Source: Paenibacillus typhae (GTDB taxonomy: Bacteria; Bacillota; Bacilli; Paenibacillales; Paenibacillaceae). Taken from it: 64,000 nucleotides of DNA. The notes beneath the pieces are model-generated. The model worked only from the letters and a program-made list of their open reading frames with translations, did no database searches and was not told the DNA's origin. The stretch lies in NCBI RefSeq assembly GCF_900099765.1, contig NZ_FNDX01000010.1:1-64000 (forward strand), written 5' to 3'. The translations under genes and the position numbers were made by a program. Below, piece by piece: positions 25,838 through 34,810 of the stretch (its first letter is position 1; each line of letters opens with the position of its first letter).

Positions 25838-27085
25838 TTATCCCCGGATTTGTCCGGTTCCGCGGATGATATATTTGCAGGAAGTCAGTGCAGGCAGACC
25901 CATAGGTCCCCGGGCATGCAGCTTCTGGGTGCTGATGCCGATTTCGGCGCCAAAGCCGAATTCGAACCCGTCGGTGAACCGGGTGGATGCATTATGATAC
26001 ACTGCTGCAGCATCTACCTCCTGCAGGAAACGTGCGGCATGCCCGGCATTTTCGGTAACAATGCATTCCGAATGCTTGGTGCTGTATTCAGCGATATGAC
26101 GCAGCGCTTCATCCAGTCCGCCGACGATACGGACATTAAGAATGTAGTCATTATATTCGGTTGCATAATCCTCAGCGGTTACCGGTACCGCCCAAGGAAT
26201 CAGGGCTACCGTTTCCGGGCAGCCGCGGAGCTCAACGTTAACGTCGCGGAAGGCTTCAGCCAGCGCCGGCAGATGCCGAGTGGCATACTCACGGTTGACA
26301 AGCAAGGTTTCCATGGAGTTGCAGACAGACGGGCGCTGGGCTTTGGCGTTGACGCTGATCCGTTCGGCCATTTCAGGCTGACAGCCTGCATCCAGATAAG
26401 TATGGCATATGCCTGCACCTGTTTCAATGACAGGCACTGTGGCGTTCATTACAACATTCTGGATCAGTGAGCTGCCGCCGCGCGGAATGATTACATCCAG
26501 CAGTCCGTTCAGCTTGAGCATCTCGTCCACAGAAGAACGGTTAGGATCTTCAATCAGCTGTAAGGCTGCAGCCGGGATGGACGTTTTGGCCAGCGCCGTG
26601 TGCAGAACTTCAACGATTTTGCGGTTGGAGGAGAGGGCCGAGGAGCCGCCGCGCAGAACCACGGCGTTGCCTGTCTTCAGGCAAAGACCAGCGGCATCTA
26701 CCGTTACGTTCGGACGGGCTTCATATATAATGCCGATAACTCCGAGCGGGACGCGGATTTTTTCAATAGACAGGCCGTTGGGACGCTCAAATTGTTCAAG
26801 TGTATCTCCGACCGGATCAGGCAGCACGGCAATCTGCTGCAGGCCTTCGGCGATTGCGCCGATCCGGCTGACATCCAGTGCAAGGCGGTCGAGCATGGAT
26901 TCCGGTGTACCGGCCTTACGCCCGCGCTCCAGATCCTCGGCGTTGGCAGCGATAATGGACGGGGCTTCCTGACGCAAAGCATCAGCCATGACAAGCAATG
27001 CTTCATTTTTTTGGCCGGTGGTCAAGCTTGCTAGAACTCCTGTAGTCTCTTTGGCTAATGTGGCTTTATTAATCACTTCACTCAT
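25838..27085 (-). CDS. proA: Gamma-glutamyl phosphate reductase
   Basis: Second proline step: NADPH reduction of gamma-glutamyl phosphate to the semialdehyde. I start at ATG 27085 (MSEVINKATLAKETTG), just after AGGGGGG; 415 residues. Aldehyde-dehydrogenase-like features: EARPNVTVDAAGLCLKTGNAV near 117, PRGGSSLIQ near 180 and catalytic-cysteine region AQRPSVCNSMETLL near 247. It begins 44 bases after proB. Confidence 0.96.
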   Translation of the reverse strand: MSEVINKATLAKETTGVLASLTTGQKNEALLVMADALRQEAPSIIAANAEDLERGRKAGTPESMLDRLALDVSRIGAIAEGLQQIAVLPDPVGDTLEQFERPNGLSIEKIRVPLGVIGIIYEARPNVTVDAAGLCLKTGNAVVLRGGSSALSSNRKIVEVLHTALAKTSIPAAALQLIEDPNRSSVDEMLKLNGLLDVIIPRGGSSLIQNVVMNATVPVIETGAGICHTYLDAGCQPEMAERISVNAKAQRPSVCNSMETLLVNREYATRHLPALAEAFRDVNVELRGCPETVALIPWAVPVTAEDYATEYNDYILNVRIVGGLDEALRHIAEYSTKHSECIVTENAGHAARFLQEVDAAAVYHNASTRFTDGFEFGFGAEIGISTQKLHARGPMGLPALTSCKYIIRGTGQIRG

Positions 27086-27129
27086 ATTGTTCCCCCCTGA
27101 AAGGTAGTATATGTTAATTGCTGTTTCGG

Positions 27130-28233
27130 TTAGCGCAGCGTGATCCATTCATCACGGTGGATGACCTCAAGCCGGTGGACTTCACCAAGCTTGGGAACGA
27201 TCTCCCGGCTCGGCAGGCCCTGGATGCTGCGGAGCTGGGTATCATCGTAGTTGACGATTCCCCGGCCCAGCAGGGTTGCATCTGGCCCAAGGACCTCAAC
27301 GACATCACCGGAGTGGAAGCTGCCCTCGATCCGTTTAACACCTACCGGCAGCAGACTGTGTCCTCCGTGGAGCAGGGCTTCAACTGCTCCGTCATCGACA
27401 TAAAGCGAGCCAAGCGGTGTTGACATAAAGCCGAGCCACTGTTTTTTGACCGGCAGGGAGGCGAGGGTAGTGTCAAAATAAGTACCTTTCCCCGTGCCTG
27501 CCGCAGCCAGGCGCAAATCTCCGGGTTCAGAGGCCCGGCCGATGAAGACCGGCACCCCGCCGCGGGTTGCAATTTTGGCGGCATCAATTTTGGAACGCAT
27601 ACCGCCTGTTCCGACGCTTGAGCCGGCTCCGCCTGCGTAGGCATAGATTTCCGGCGTAATCTCCTCCACCCGGCTGAAGCGGACCGCTTCGGGATTCTTC
27701 CGCGGGTCTCCGCTGTACAGCCCGTCCATATCTGTCAGCACCAGCAGGCGCGAGGCCTTCATAAGATTGGCGACCAGTGCTGACAGTGTATCATTATCCC
27801 CGAATTTCAGCTCGTCGACCGATACTGTATCATTTTCGTTAAATACCGGGACGGCACCCTGTCTTAGCAGCTCCTCGACCGTCATCATCGCGTTATTCAT
27901 GGCGCGGCGGCTGCAAAAGTCGGTACGGGTCAGCAGAATTTGGGCGGTCGGAAGTCCGTGCTCGGCAAAAGCCTCCTGATAGGCCTGCATCAGCATGACC
28001 TGCCCGACGGCAGCCGCAGCCTGCTTCTCATGCAGCAGCTTTGGCCTGGACGGATAACCGATGCCGCGGAATCCGGCGGCTACGGCCCCGGAGGTTACCA
28101 GCAGCACCTCACATCCGTCCTGCCGCAGGGCGGCAAGCTCAGCTGCGAAAAAGGCTACCGCTTCGCGGTTTAGGCCGCCTTCAGGGCCGGTCAGCGAGCT
28201 GCTGCCGATTTTGACTACTATACGTGTGGCCAC
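27130..28233 (-). CDS. proB: Glutamate 5-kinase
   Basis: Phosphorylates glutamate to gamma-glutamyl phosphate, the feedback-regulated first proline step. 367 residues: amino-acid kinase domain with VVKIGSSSLTGPEGG at 6-20, NENDTVSVDELKFGDND near 140 and GTGGMRSKIDAAKIAT near 213, and a C-terminal PUA domain (residues about 275-355). GTG start ten bases after AAGGGAAG. Preceded by a T-box leader. Confidence 0.96.
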   Translation of the reverse strand: MATRIVVKIGSSSLTGPEGGLNREAVAFFAAELAALRQDGCEVLLVTSGAVAAGFRGIGYPSRPKLLHEKQAAAAVGQVMLMQAYQEAFAEHGLPTAQILLTRTDFCSRRAMNNAMMTVEELLRQGAVPVFNENDTVSVDELKFGDNDTLSALVANLMKASRLLVLTDMDGLYSGDPRKNPEAVRFSRVEEITPEIYAYAGGAGSSVGTGGMRSKIDAAKIATRGGVPVFIGRASEPGDLRLAAAGTGKGTYFDTTLASLPVKKQWLGFMSTPLGSLYVDDGAVEALLHGGHSLLPVGVKRIEGSFHSGDVVEVLGPDATLLGRGIVNYDDTQLRSIQGLPSREIVPKLGEVHRLEVIHRDEWITLR

Positions 28234-28275
28234 TGTATCTTCACTTCCCTTTCAGAATATCAGACTTGAAAACGA

Positions 28276-28315
28276 CAAAAAGCCCCCATCCTAAGACTAA
28301 GCAAAGGACGAAAGC
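28276..28315 (-). terminator. Regulated terminator of the T-box leader
   Basis: GCTTTCGTCCT pairs with AGGATGGGGGC (several G-U pairs), followed by TTTTTG. It competes with the antiterminator that uses the T-box sequence. Confidence 0.88.
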
Positions 28316-28530
28316 ATGTTAACTTCCGCGGTACCACCTTCATTGATGAGGGAACATCCGACTTCATTCTCATAACGGGAGTATCCGTCCTGCAGGCAGC
28401 AGGCCGCTCGGGGGTAGGATTCAGAAATAACAACCGCGGTAAATTCTCTCAGCCTTCCGGAATTTACTCTCTGCTCACGGATAGAGACATTTCTTACTGG
28501 TCCCGTCTGCACGTTTCACTATTTGACAAT
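28276..28530 (-). ncRNA. T-box leader of the proline operon
   Basis: Read leftward, the leader contains the T-box core AAGGTGGTACCGCGG (28326-28340), whose GGTA..TGGT part can pair with the 3' end of uncharged tRNA, and a downstream terminator stem (28282-28315) of 11 pairs followed by TTTTT. Upstream lie Stem I elements, including AGTAAGAAAT near 28490. The likely specifier is CCT (28416-28418) in GAATCCTACC, a proline codon, which fits proBAC. Low charged tRNA-Pro would stabilise the antiterminator and allow transcription. Confidence 0.93.
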
Positions 28531-28531
28531 T

Positions 28532-28560
28532 AGAATACCATGGCGGTGTACGGTTTGCAA
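28532..28560 (-). promoter_or_regulatory. Promoter of the proline operon
   Basis: On the minus strand, -35 TTGCAA (28555-28560), a 17-base spacer and -10 TATTCT (28532-28537), the latter with an upstream TGG giving an extended -10. The start site would be just before Stem I of the T-box. Confidence 0.8.
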
Positions 28561-28671
28561 AGGGAGTTTGCAGGAATATTTTTATGCGCTGAAGCTGCAG
28601 TGAAATAAGATGTTTATGCGCGGGGGGAACGGGTAATTTACTTATAATCTGTTACCAGGAGGTGCATTCAC

Positions 28672-28869
28672 TTGAGTAAAGACAAGCAAATCGCGCAGGA
28701 ACAGACTGAAAATGCCAAAGAGGCAGCGGAATTTCAGAATCAGGCGATCCGGGATTTTGTTGAAGAGCGTGCCAATGACTCCAGAACCAAAGGGCCGGTC
28801 GATGAGAGCACAGCCCGTATGCCGGACAACCAGAACCGGATGATCACTCAGCATAACCGACAGATGTGA
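28672..28869 (+). CDS. Small hydrophilic protein
   Basis: A 65-residue, highly charged, Gln/Asn-rich protein with no hydrophobic segment. The first half is likely helical (DKQIAQEQTENAKEAAEFQN). TTG start ten bases after AGGAGG, which is a strong site. Followed by a terminator. The family is not recognised; size and composition resemble small stress or spore-associated proteins, but nothing decides this. Confidence 0.65.
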   Translation: MSKDKQIAQEQTENAKEAAEFQNQAIRDFVEERANDSRTKGPVDESTARMPDNQNRMITQHNRQM

Positions 28870-28923
28870 TAAGGCTGTATGAACAGCATGTATGATGATA
28901 ATTGACCATGATGAGCTTATACG

Positions 28924-28972
28924 AAAGGCTCCCCGATTTCCGCTGACCAGCGAAACCCCGGGAGCCTTTTTA
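28924..28972 (+). terminator. Terminator, probably bidirectional
   Basis: AAAGGCTCCC...GGGAGCCTTTTT. It lies between the convergent small gene and lysR gene and has A and T runs on opposite sides, so it can serve both strands. Confidence 0.88.
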
Positions 28973-28990
28973 TGCGGGTGCAAAACAAAT

Positions 28991-29902
28991 TCAGGCTTCC
29001 GCCAGACTGGCCACTGTGTTCTTGAAGGTTTCAATAAACACCTCGGCTGCTTTGGACAGATAGCGTCCCCTCCGGTAGGCGATAACCAGTGTACGGCTCG
29101 GCACCGGCTCAGCCAGCGGCAGATAGACGGGGACGAATTCACTTCGCGGGGCACGGGCGATAAAATGAGGCACCAGGGTAACCCCCATACCCGTGGCGAC
29201 GAGGGACTGAATGGTCTCCATATTGTTGCTCTGAAAAACAATCTTCGGCTCAAAGCCGGCTTCCCGGCAGAGCTCCATCGTCATTTTGCGGAACCCCTGG
29301 CCTTCTTTGAGTACAATAAAGGGCTCGTCCTTCAGTTCCTCTAGTGTAGTCCGTATGCCTTCAGCCTTGCGTGAGGCCAGCGGATGGTCCGGCGGTACGG
29401 CCAGGTCGATCCGCTCCTCCCCAAGTACCTCATAGGCCAGTGTCGGAATTTCCAGCGGAAGGGAGAGCAGGCTCAGGTCCGTCTGGCCCCCGGCAGTCAG
29501 CTTTTCCAGATTCATAGAAGAATCCTCAAGCAGTGAAATGTCAATATCAGCATAGTTCTGCTTAAACACCGGCAGGACATGAGGCAGAAGATGGGCGCCG
29601 GTAATCGGCATACTGCCGACAAGCACACGGCCGGTGCGCAGTTGTGATATATCCGACATCTCCTGGCGAAGCAGCTCCACCGCAGCTAAAATCGATTCCG
29701 CCTGCTCGACGAACCGCTCGCCGGCATGCGTTAGCTCCACCGAACTTGTATTCCGCTGGAATAGCATGACCCCGAGTTCCTTTTCCAGCTTGGACAGCTG
29801 CTGGCTGAGCGAGGGCTGGGCTACATGCAATTTCTCCGCGGCACGCGAGAAGTTGCGCTCCGCTGCGATTTGCAGCGCGTACTGCAATTGTCTTAATTCC
29901 AT
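28991..29902 (-). CDS. LysR-family transcriptional regulator
   Basis: 303 residues: N-terminal winged helix-turn-helix (ALQIAAERNFSRAAEKLHVAQPSLSQQLSKLEKELG split over residues 9-43) and a type 2 periplasmic-binding effector domain from about 90. Closest in feel to the CynR/YwbI-like groups, but the effector cannot be told. ATG 29902 follows AAGGGGTACG. It has no adjacent co-directional target gene; a palindrome just upstream may be an autoregulatory site. Confidence 0.88.
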   Translation of the reverse strand: MELRQLQYALQIAAERNFSRAAEKLHVAQPSLSQQLSKLEKELGVMLFQRNTSSVELTHAGERFVEQAESILAAVELLRQEMSDISQLRTGRVLVGSMPITGAHLLPHVLPVFKQNYADIDISLLEDSSMNLEKLTAGGQTDLSLLSLPLEIPTLAYEVLGEERIDLAVPPDHPLASRKAEGIRTTLEELKDEPFIVLKEGQGFRKMTMELCREAGFEPKIVFQSNNMETIQSLVATGMGVTLVPHFIARAPRSEFVPVYLPLAEPVPSRTLVIAYRRGRYLSKAAEVFIETFKNTVASLAEA

Positions 29903-29926
29903 AATCGTACCCCTTGTTTACTTATA

Positions 29927-29940
29927 ATACTTATAAGTAT
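29927..29940. promoter_or_regulatory. Palindrome upstream of the LysR gene
   Basis: ATACTTATAAGTAT is a perfect 14-base palindrome 25 bases before the lysR-type start, flanked by further CTTATAA words. LysR proteins bind interrupted dyads near their own start, so this is a candidate autoregulatory operator. Confidence 0.5.
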
Positions 29941-29988
29941 AGCCTATAAGAGGTCTTTTTAATATAGCCCCGGAAGCTTGAGAAGCAA

Positions 29989-30010
29989 GAGAACCCCGAA
30001 TGGGGCTCTT
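29989..30010 (-). terminator. Hairpin after the anchored protein gene
   Basis: Minus-strand AGAGCCCCATTCGGGGTTCTCT is a tight hairpin that overlaps the stop codon region, but is followed only by TGCTTC. Confidence 0.5.
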
Positions 30011-30578
30011 ATTTTATTTCGGCCAGCGCTTTATCCATCTGCGATTCGCTTTCTTTTACAGAATCACTGCCGGCAGCCTCAACACCGAGGAAAGTATTCT
30101 TTGTGTTTTGATAGAACGCGGAAGCGAAATCCTTAACCGGCTCCCCGTCAGTGTGTTTGCCCTCAACGACAACAGCTTTGAAGAGATTGGTCAGCATGTA
30201 CCCGGCGTCCTCAATATGAGCCAGATAATTGCCAGCATTGTATTCCTCAACTACTTGCGATTCAAAGTCCGTCAGTTCTTCGGGAGAAGGGGTGTAGGCC
30301 TTGGCCAAAACCTCCACAGCATCAGCCTTCTGGGCTGACTCTGTATCCGATTGGGCGATCTGTTTGATAGCCGACTCCCAGTTCACGGACGGATTACCGG
30401 CCGCCGGTTCAGCAGCAGGAGAATCTGCTGCGGGTACGGCCGTTGCCTGTACTCCTTGCGTAGCAGCCGGAGTTGCCTGATCTTCCGGTTCATTTCTTGC
30501 CGCAATCTGTCCGATGATACTGCCCAGCACAACTACCACCACCCAGAACAGCCAGTGCTTGTAAAATGGTTTTTTCAT
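30009..30578 (-). CDS. Membrane-anchored hypothetical protein
   Basis: 189 residues from ATG 30578 (MKKPFYKHW), after GGGGAGAGAG. One transmembrane segment at 8-26, then an Ala/Pro/Thr-rich linker (about 32-68) and a compact outer domain to the end. No catalytic motif and no lipobox. A longer upstream start would add an unlikely tail. Not recognised; the layout suggests an outward-facing sensor or wall-associated protein. Confidence 0.65.
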   Translation of the reverse strand: MKKPFYKHWLFWVVVVVLGSIIGQIAARNEPEDQATPAATQGVQATAVPAADSPAAEPAAGNPSVNWESAIKQIAQSDTESAQKADAVEVLAKAYTPSPEELTDFESQVVEEYNAGNYLAHIEDAGYMLTNLFKAVVVEGKHTDGEPVKDFASAFYQNTKNTFLGVEAAGSDSVKESESQMDKALAEIK

Positions 30579-30798
30579 TACTCTCTCCCCTAAGTCTAGT
30601 ATTTTTGAAAATGATTTTATCAGAATTCGGAGTGAATTCAAAAAATACATACCCCATTATTACTGCTTATAAGCGCAGGCTATTACTTTTATAGAAATCA
30701 TATCTTGGAATTATAAACAAGGCGATGTTATATTTAGAGCATTCAAGAGAGACTCCACACTCTCTTCCAATGAACGATTCTACTAATGAGGTGAAATC

Positions 30799-32223
30799 AT
30801 GAGCAACAAGACAATGTTTGAGAAAATCTGGGACAATCACGTTATTCATTCTGAGGAAGGCAAGCCGAGCATCATTTATATCGATCTGCATCTGGTGCAT
30901 GAGGTTACTTCACCGCAGGCTTTTGAGGGACTCCGCCTGAGCGGCCGTAAGGTACGCCGTCCGGAGCTTACTTTTGCGACAATGGACCACAACGTTCCGA
31001 CCAAGGACCGTTTCAATATTACGGACCCGATCTCCAAGCAGCAAATCGACACCCTGTCGCAGAACTGCCGCGATTTCGGTGTCAGACTGTTTGACCTGAA
31101 TGACATCGACCAGGGGGTTGTACACGTTATGGGGCCGGAAATCGGCCTGACTCATCCGGGCAAAACGATTGTCTGCGGCGACAGCCATACCTCCACACAC
31201 GGCGCTTTCGGCGCACTGGCCTTCGGGATCGGTACAAGTGAAGTCGAGCATGTGCTTGCGACCCAGTGTCTGCAGCAGTCCAAAGCCAAAACGATGGAAG
31301 TCCGCTTCACCGGCAAGCGCAATCCCGGCGTAACCGCCAAGGATATGATTCTCGGCGTTATCGCCAAATACGGCACGGACTTTGCAACCGGATATGTTAT
31401 TGAGTACACCGGCGAAGCGATCCGCGAGCTGTCGATGGAAGAACGCATGACGGTCTGCAACATGTCGATCGAGGGCGGAGCGAGAGCAGGTCTGATTGCT
31501 CCGGACGATACTACCTTTGAATATCTGCGCGGCCGTGAATACGTACCGCAAGGTGAAGCTTTTGACGCTGCTGTTGCTTCCTGGAGAACACTGGTGAGCG
31601 ATGAAGGCGCACAATATGACACTGTCGTCGAGTTCGATGTTGAGACATTGATCCCTCAGGTAACCTGGGGCACAAGCCCGGGTATGGGTACAGACATCAG
31701 CTCCAGCGTGCCTAATCCGGCGGATTTCACTACAGAAAATGAACGTAAAGCTGCTGAAAAAGCGCTTGAATATATGGATTTGACTCCAGGCACCCCGATG
31801 TCCGAAATCGGCATCGACTATGTCTTTATCGGCTCCTGCACCAACGGCCGGATTGAGGACCTACGCGCTGCTGCACAGGTAGCCAGAGGCCACAAGGTAT
31901 CCGACAAAGTTACTGCGATTGTAGTACCAGGCTCCGGTCGCGTTAAAATGCAGGCGGAGAAGGAAGGTCTTGACAAAGTATTCACCGAAGCAGGCTTTGA
32001 GTGGCGTGAAGCAGGCTGCAGTATGTGCCTGGCGATGAACCCTGACGTTCTGCAGCCCGGACAGCGCTGTGCCTCGACCTCGAACCGCAACTTTGAAGGA
32101 CGCCAGGGACGCGGCGGACGCACGCATCTGGTATCCCCGGCAATGGCGGCTGCCGCTGCCATCAAAGGCCGGTTTACTGATGTCCGTGACTGGAATTACA
32201 AGACGGAAGCCGTCAACGCATAG
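30799..32223 (+). CDS. leuC: 3-isopropylmalate dehydratase large subunit
   Basis: Isomerises 2- to 3-isopropylmalate in leucine synthesis, with LeuD. 474 residues; aconitase-type 4Fe-4S ligands appear as one cysteine in [11 protein letters not shown] near 349 and a CX2C in [12 protein letters not shown] near 409. Other signatures: [20 protein letters not shown] near 130 and [16 protein letters not shown] near 433. ATG follows TGAGGTGAAATC. leuA and leuB are not in the window. Confidence 0.97.
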   Translation: MSNKTMFEKIWDNHVIHSEEGKPSIIYIDLHLVHEVTSPQAFEGLRLSGRKVRRPELTFATMDHNVPTKDRFNITDPISKQQIDTLSQNCRDFGVRLFDLNDIDQGVVHVMGPEIGLTHPGKTIVCGDSHTSTHGAFGALAFGIGTSEVEHVLATQCLQQSKAKTMEVRFTGKRNPGVTAKDMILGVIAKYGTDFATGYVIEYTGEAIRELSMEERMTVCNMSIEGGARAGLIAPDDTTFEYLRGREYVPQGEAFDAAVASWRTLVSDEGAQYDTVVEFDVETLIPQVTWGTSPGMGTDISSSVPNPADFTTENERKAAEKALEYMDLTPGTPMSEIGIDYVFIGSCTNGRIEDLRAAAQVARGHKVSDKVTAIVVPGSGRVKMQAEKEGLDKVFTEAGFEWREAGCSMCLAMNPDVLQPGQRCASTSNRNFEGRQGRGGRTHLVSPAMAAAAAIKGRFTDVRDWNYKTEAVNA

Positions 32224-32256
32224 AAACTTTGAGAGAGAGCGGGAGGAAATAACACT

Positions 32257-32862
32257 ATGGAAGCTTTTAAACAATTAAACGGAATCGTTGCCCCGGTTGA
32301 CCGGGTAAATGTTGATACAGATGCTATTATCCCTAAGCAGTTCCTGAAGCGGATCGAACGGACCGGGTTCGGACAGTTCCTGTTCTATGAATGGCGTTTT
32401 GACGAGGCGGGAAATGACAATCCTGCTTTTGAGATGAACAAGCCGCGTTACGAGGGAGCATCCGTGCTGATCTCGCGGGCCAACTTCGGCTGCGGCTCCT
32501 CCCGGGAGCACGCTCCGTGGGCGATTATGGACTACGGCTTCAGAGTGGTCATTGCACCCTCCTATGCCGACATTTTCTATAATAACTGCTTCAAGAACGG
32601 TATCCTGCCAATCAAGCTGTCTGAGGCCCAGGTTGATGACCTCTTTAACCGTACAGCTGAGCATGAGGGATATAGGCTGAATGTAGATCTGGAAAATAAA
32701 GCGCTGAGCGATGATTACGGGCTTAGCATCAGCTTTGAGCTGGATGAGCACCGCCGCCAGTTCCTGCTGCAGGGTCTGGATGACATCGGACTGACCCTTA
32801 AGCACGCCGACGAAATCGCTGCATATGAAGAACGCCATGCAGCCAAGCTTTTCGCCAGATAA
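32257..32862 (+). CDS. leuD: 3-isopropylmalate dehydratase small subunit
   Basis: Swivelling subunit that completes the LeuCD enzyme. 201 residues with the substrate-loop signature [15 protein letters not shown] near 75 and [14 protein letters not shown] near 21. ATG after GGGAGGAAATAACACT. Lies 33 bases behind leuC and ends in a strong terminator. Confidence 0.97.
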   Translation: MEAFKQLNGIVAPVDRVNVDTDAIIPKQFLKRIERTGFGQFLFYEWRFDEAGNDNPAFEMNKPRYEGASVLISRANFGCGSSREHAPWAIMDYGFRVVIAPSYADIFYNNCFKNGILPIKLSEAQVDDLFNRTAEHEGYRLNVDLENKALSDDYGLSISFELDEHRRQFLLQGLDDIGLTLKHADEIAAYEERHAAKLFAR

Positions 32863-32901
32863 GGACAGCATCATCCGTTAACTTTACAAATTTTACACAA
32901 A

Positions 32902-32939
32902 ACTTCTATTTCCGTGTACCGGAGATAGAAGTTTTTTTG
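32902..32939 (+). terminator. Terminator after leuCD
   Basis: AACTTCTATTTCCG / CGGAGATAGAAGTT stem with a five-base loop, followed by TTTTTTT. Confidence 0.95.
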
Positions 32940-32968
32940 CTATAATCGATATATTCATTGCCTGCAAA

Positions 32969-32996
32969 GGCAACTTTTGGGGATTTCTGTCGTCTA
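32969..32996 (+). promoter_or_regulatory. ECF-type sigma promoter of amidase gene 1
   Basis: GGCAAC (32969-32974), 16 bases, CGTCTA (32991-32996). The AAC / CGTC pair is the hallmark of extracytoplasmic-function sigma promoters. The same arrangement, TTT-rich spacer start included, recurs before the second amidase gene at 34703-34730. Confidence 0.7.
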
Positions 32997-33052
32997 TAGC
33001 TTATCTGTGTGTTATTAGTAGTGTCTATTATTTGCCAAAAGGAGAGTACGGG

Positions 33053-34648
33053 ATGAGAAGAGCCGGACAACGGGTGTTATTGCTATTGCTGCTGCCGCTG
33101 CTGCTGCTGTCATTTGCCGGCCGGGAAGCTGCAGCCGCCGGACAAGGTACCGGCCGGATTGTAATGGACAATCAGGAGCTTGCACTGCCCCAGGGAATCA
33201 GCCTTGAAAACGTAAATGGAAGCGTTATGATTCCTATCCGGGTAGTCGTTGAGAACCTGGGCTTTGAGGTGCTGTGGGAACAAAAGACGAAGAAGGTAAC
33301 GGTGCAGCAGGACGGAAAGACTGTGCAGCTGGCGGTGGGAAGTAAGACTGCTGAAGCAGACGGTGTAACCTTGTCACTCAATGCGGCACCCAAGCAGAAC
33401 GGGGGAACCGTGCTTGTGCCGATCCGATTTGTAAGCGAGCAGTTCGGACTCAAGGTCGGCTGGGATAACAGCGACAAGACCGTATATCTGAGCGGTGGGC
33501 AGACGGGCGGTACTGCGCCATCCGTTGACCCGCTCCCGGCAGCTACTGCAGCTCCGCAGCCTGCTGCAACGCCTCAGCCTGCCGCCTCACCGACGGCTGC
33601 ACCGTCTCCAACAGCGGTAACAGGCCAGGACGATGATATTGCGGGCGGGGTTAACGGCCCGGCATCCACTCCTGTTCCCGGAAGTGCAGGCAATGTGGCT
33701 ACCACGCCTCAGGTGCTGGGAGCGGTGTTCAGTGAGAACCGTCTGATTGTAGCTGCGGCAGGAGGGGCCAAGCCTGCTGTATCCAGACTCAGCGGTCCTG
33801 ACCGGATCATCGTTGATTTTGCGGGCGCATCCTTTGCCCCTGATTTTGTGGGCAGCCTGCCAAGCGTTGCACCGAATGGTACGCCGCAGGGCAAGCTTGA
33901 TGTCACCGGGTATCCGCTGGTTACAGAAGTAAGATATGCGCTGTTCAGCACGAGCCCCTCTACCGTCCGGTTCGTGATCCAGACCGTGGGCAGCCAGCCT
34001 TACCAGCTGAGCACCGACAGCAGTACAGGACTTGTAACGATTGATCTCAACACAGCGGGCAGCGGAGGCACTGCTCCAGCCGGCACAGGGAGCTCTGGTA
34101 AACCGGTTGTCGTACTGGATGCCGGACACGGCGGCAAGCAGCCGGGGGCAGTGAGCCCTAGCGGCAAGCTCGAGAAGGATGTTAATTTTGCGGTAGCTAA
34201 TAAAGTCGGTGTCTTGCTTGCCCAGGACGGCAAGGTAGAGGTTGTATACACTCGCACGGCCGATCAGACCCTTGGTCTGCAGGACAGGGTTAATATTGCC
34301 GAGGCTGCCAAAGCCAATCTGTTCATTTCGTTTCATGGTAATTCACTGGATGTAACCTACCCCAACCGGGACAAGGTTAACGGCAGTGAAACCTATTATT
34401 CAAGAACTGAGAGTCTGCCGCTGGCCCAGATTTTACATAAGCATCTGGTAGCAGGGACCGGCTTTAAGGATAACGGTGTCCGGAGCAAGAGTCTCCACGT
34501 GACCCGCGAGACAAGCATGCCCGCAGTGCTGCTGGAGGTCGGGTACCTGACCAATCCCGGCAATGAAACGGCAATGTTCACTGAAACGCTGCAAAATAAT
34601 CTGGCACGGGAAATTGTGGCCGGAATCTATGAATATCTCGGATTGTAA
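33053..34648 (+). CDS. Secreted N-acetylmuramoyl-L-alanine amidase (CuAO-N1, AMIN, Amidase_3)
   Basis: Cuts the amide between N-acetylmuramic acid and L-Ala in peptidoglycan, outside the cell. 531 residues from ATG 33053, eight bases after AAGGAG. Order: signal peptide (1-28), copper-amine-oxidase-N-like domain (about 35-140), Ala/Pro/Thr linker (about 150-215), AMIN domain (about 220-335), and zinc Amidase_3 domain with DAGHGGKQPGA near 357, the glutamate in KLEKDVNFA, SFHGNS near 426, and VLLEVGYLTNP near 491. All zinc/catalytic residues seem present. A shorter relative follows at 34811. Confidence 0.93.
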   Translation: MRRAGQRVLLLLLLPLLLLSFAGREAAAAGQGTGRIVMDNQELALPQGISLENVNGSVMIPIRVVVENLGFEVLWEQKTKKVTVQQDGKTVQLAVGSKTAEADGVTLSLNAAPKQNGGTVLVPIRFVSEQFGLKVGWDNSDKTVYLSGGQTGGTAPSVDPLPAATAAPQPAATPQPAASPTAAPSPTAVTGQDDDIAGGVNGPASTPVPGSAGNVATTPQVLGAVFSENRLIVAAAGGAKPAVSRLSGPDRIIVDFAGASFAPDFVGSLPSVAPNGTPQGKLDVTGYPLVTEVRYALFSTSPSTVRFVIQTVGSQPYQLSTDSSTGLVTIDLNTAGSGGTAPAGTGSSGKPVVVLDAGHGGKQPGAVSPSGKLEKDVNFAVANKVGVLLAQDGKVEVVYTRTADQTLGLQDRVNIAEAAKANLFISFHGNSLDVTYPNRDKVNGSETYYSRTESLPLAQILHKHLVAGTGFKDNGVRSKSLHVTRETSMPAVLLEVGYLTNPGNETAMFTETLQNNLAREIVAGIYEYLGL

Positions 34649-34702
34649 CCTTTGAAGAGGCTGAGGAAATGTGGGGGATGCGGATGTTTTCTGGAATTAA
34701 TT

Positions 34703-34730
34703 CGCAACTTTTAAGCTGCAAAGGCGTCTA
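34703..34730 (+). promoter_or_regulatory. ECF-type sigma promoter of amidase gene 2
   Basis: CGCAAC (34703-34708), 16 bases, CGTCTA (34725-34730). Spacing and both boxes match the promoter at 32969-32996, which argues for common control by one envelope-stress sigma factor. Confidence 0.7.
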
Positions 34731-34810
34731 AAGAGTGTCGAAGGTTGTCAGTAGCCAGGTCATCACGAACGCCATTATCTGGCGGAATACTAGATTCTTA
34801 GAGGTGAAAG

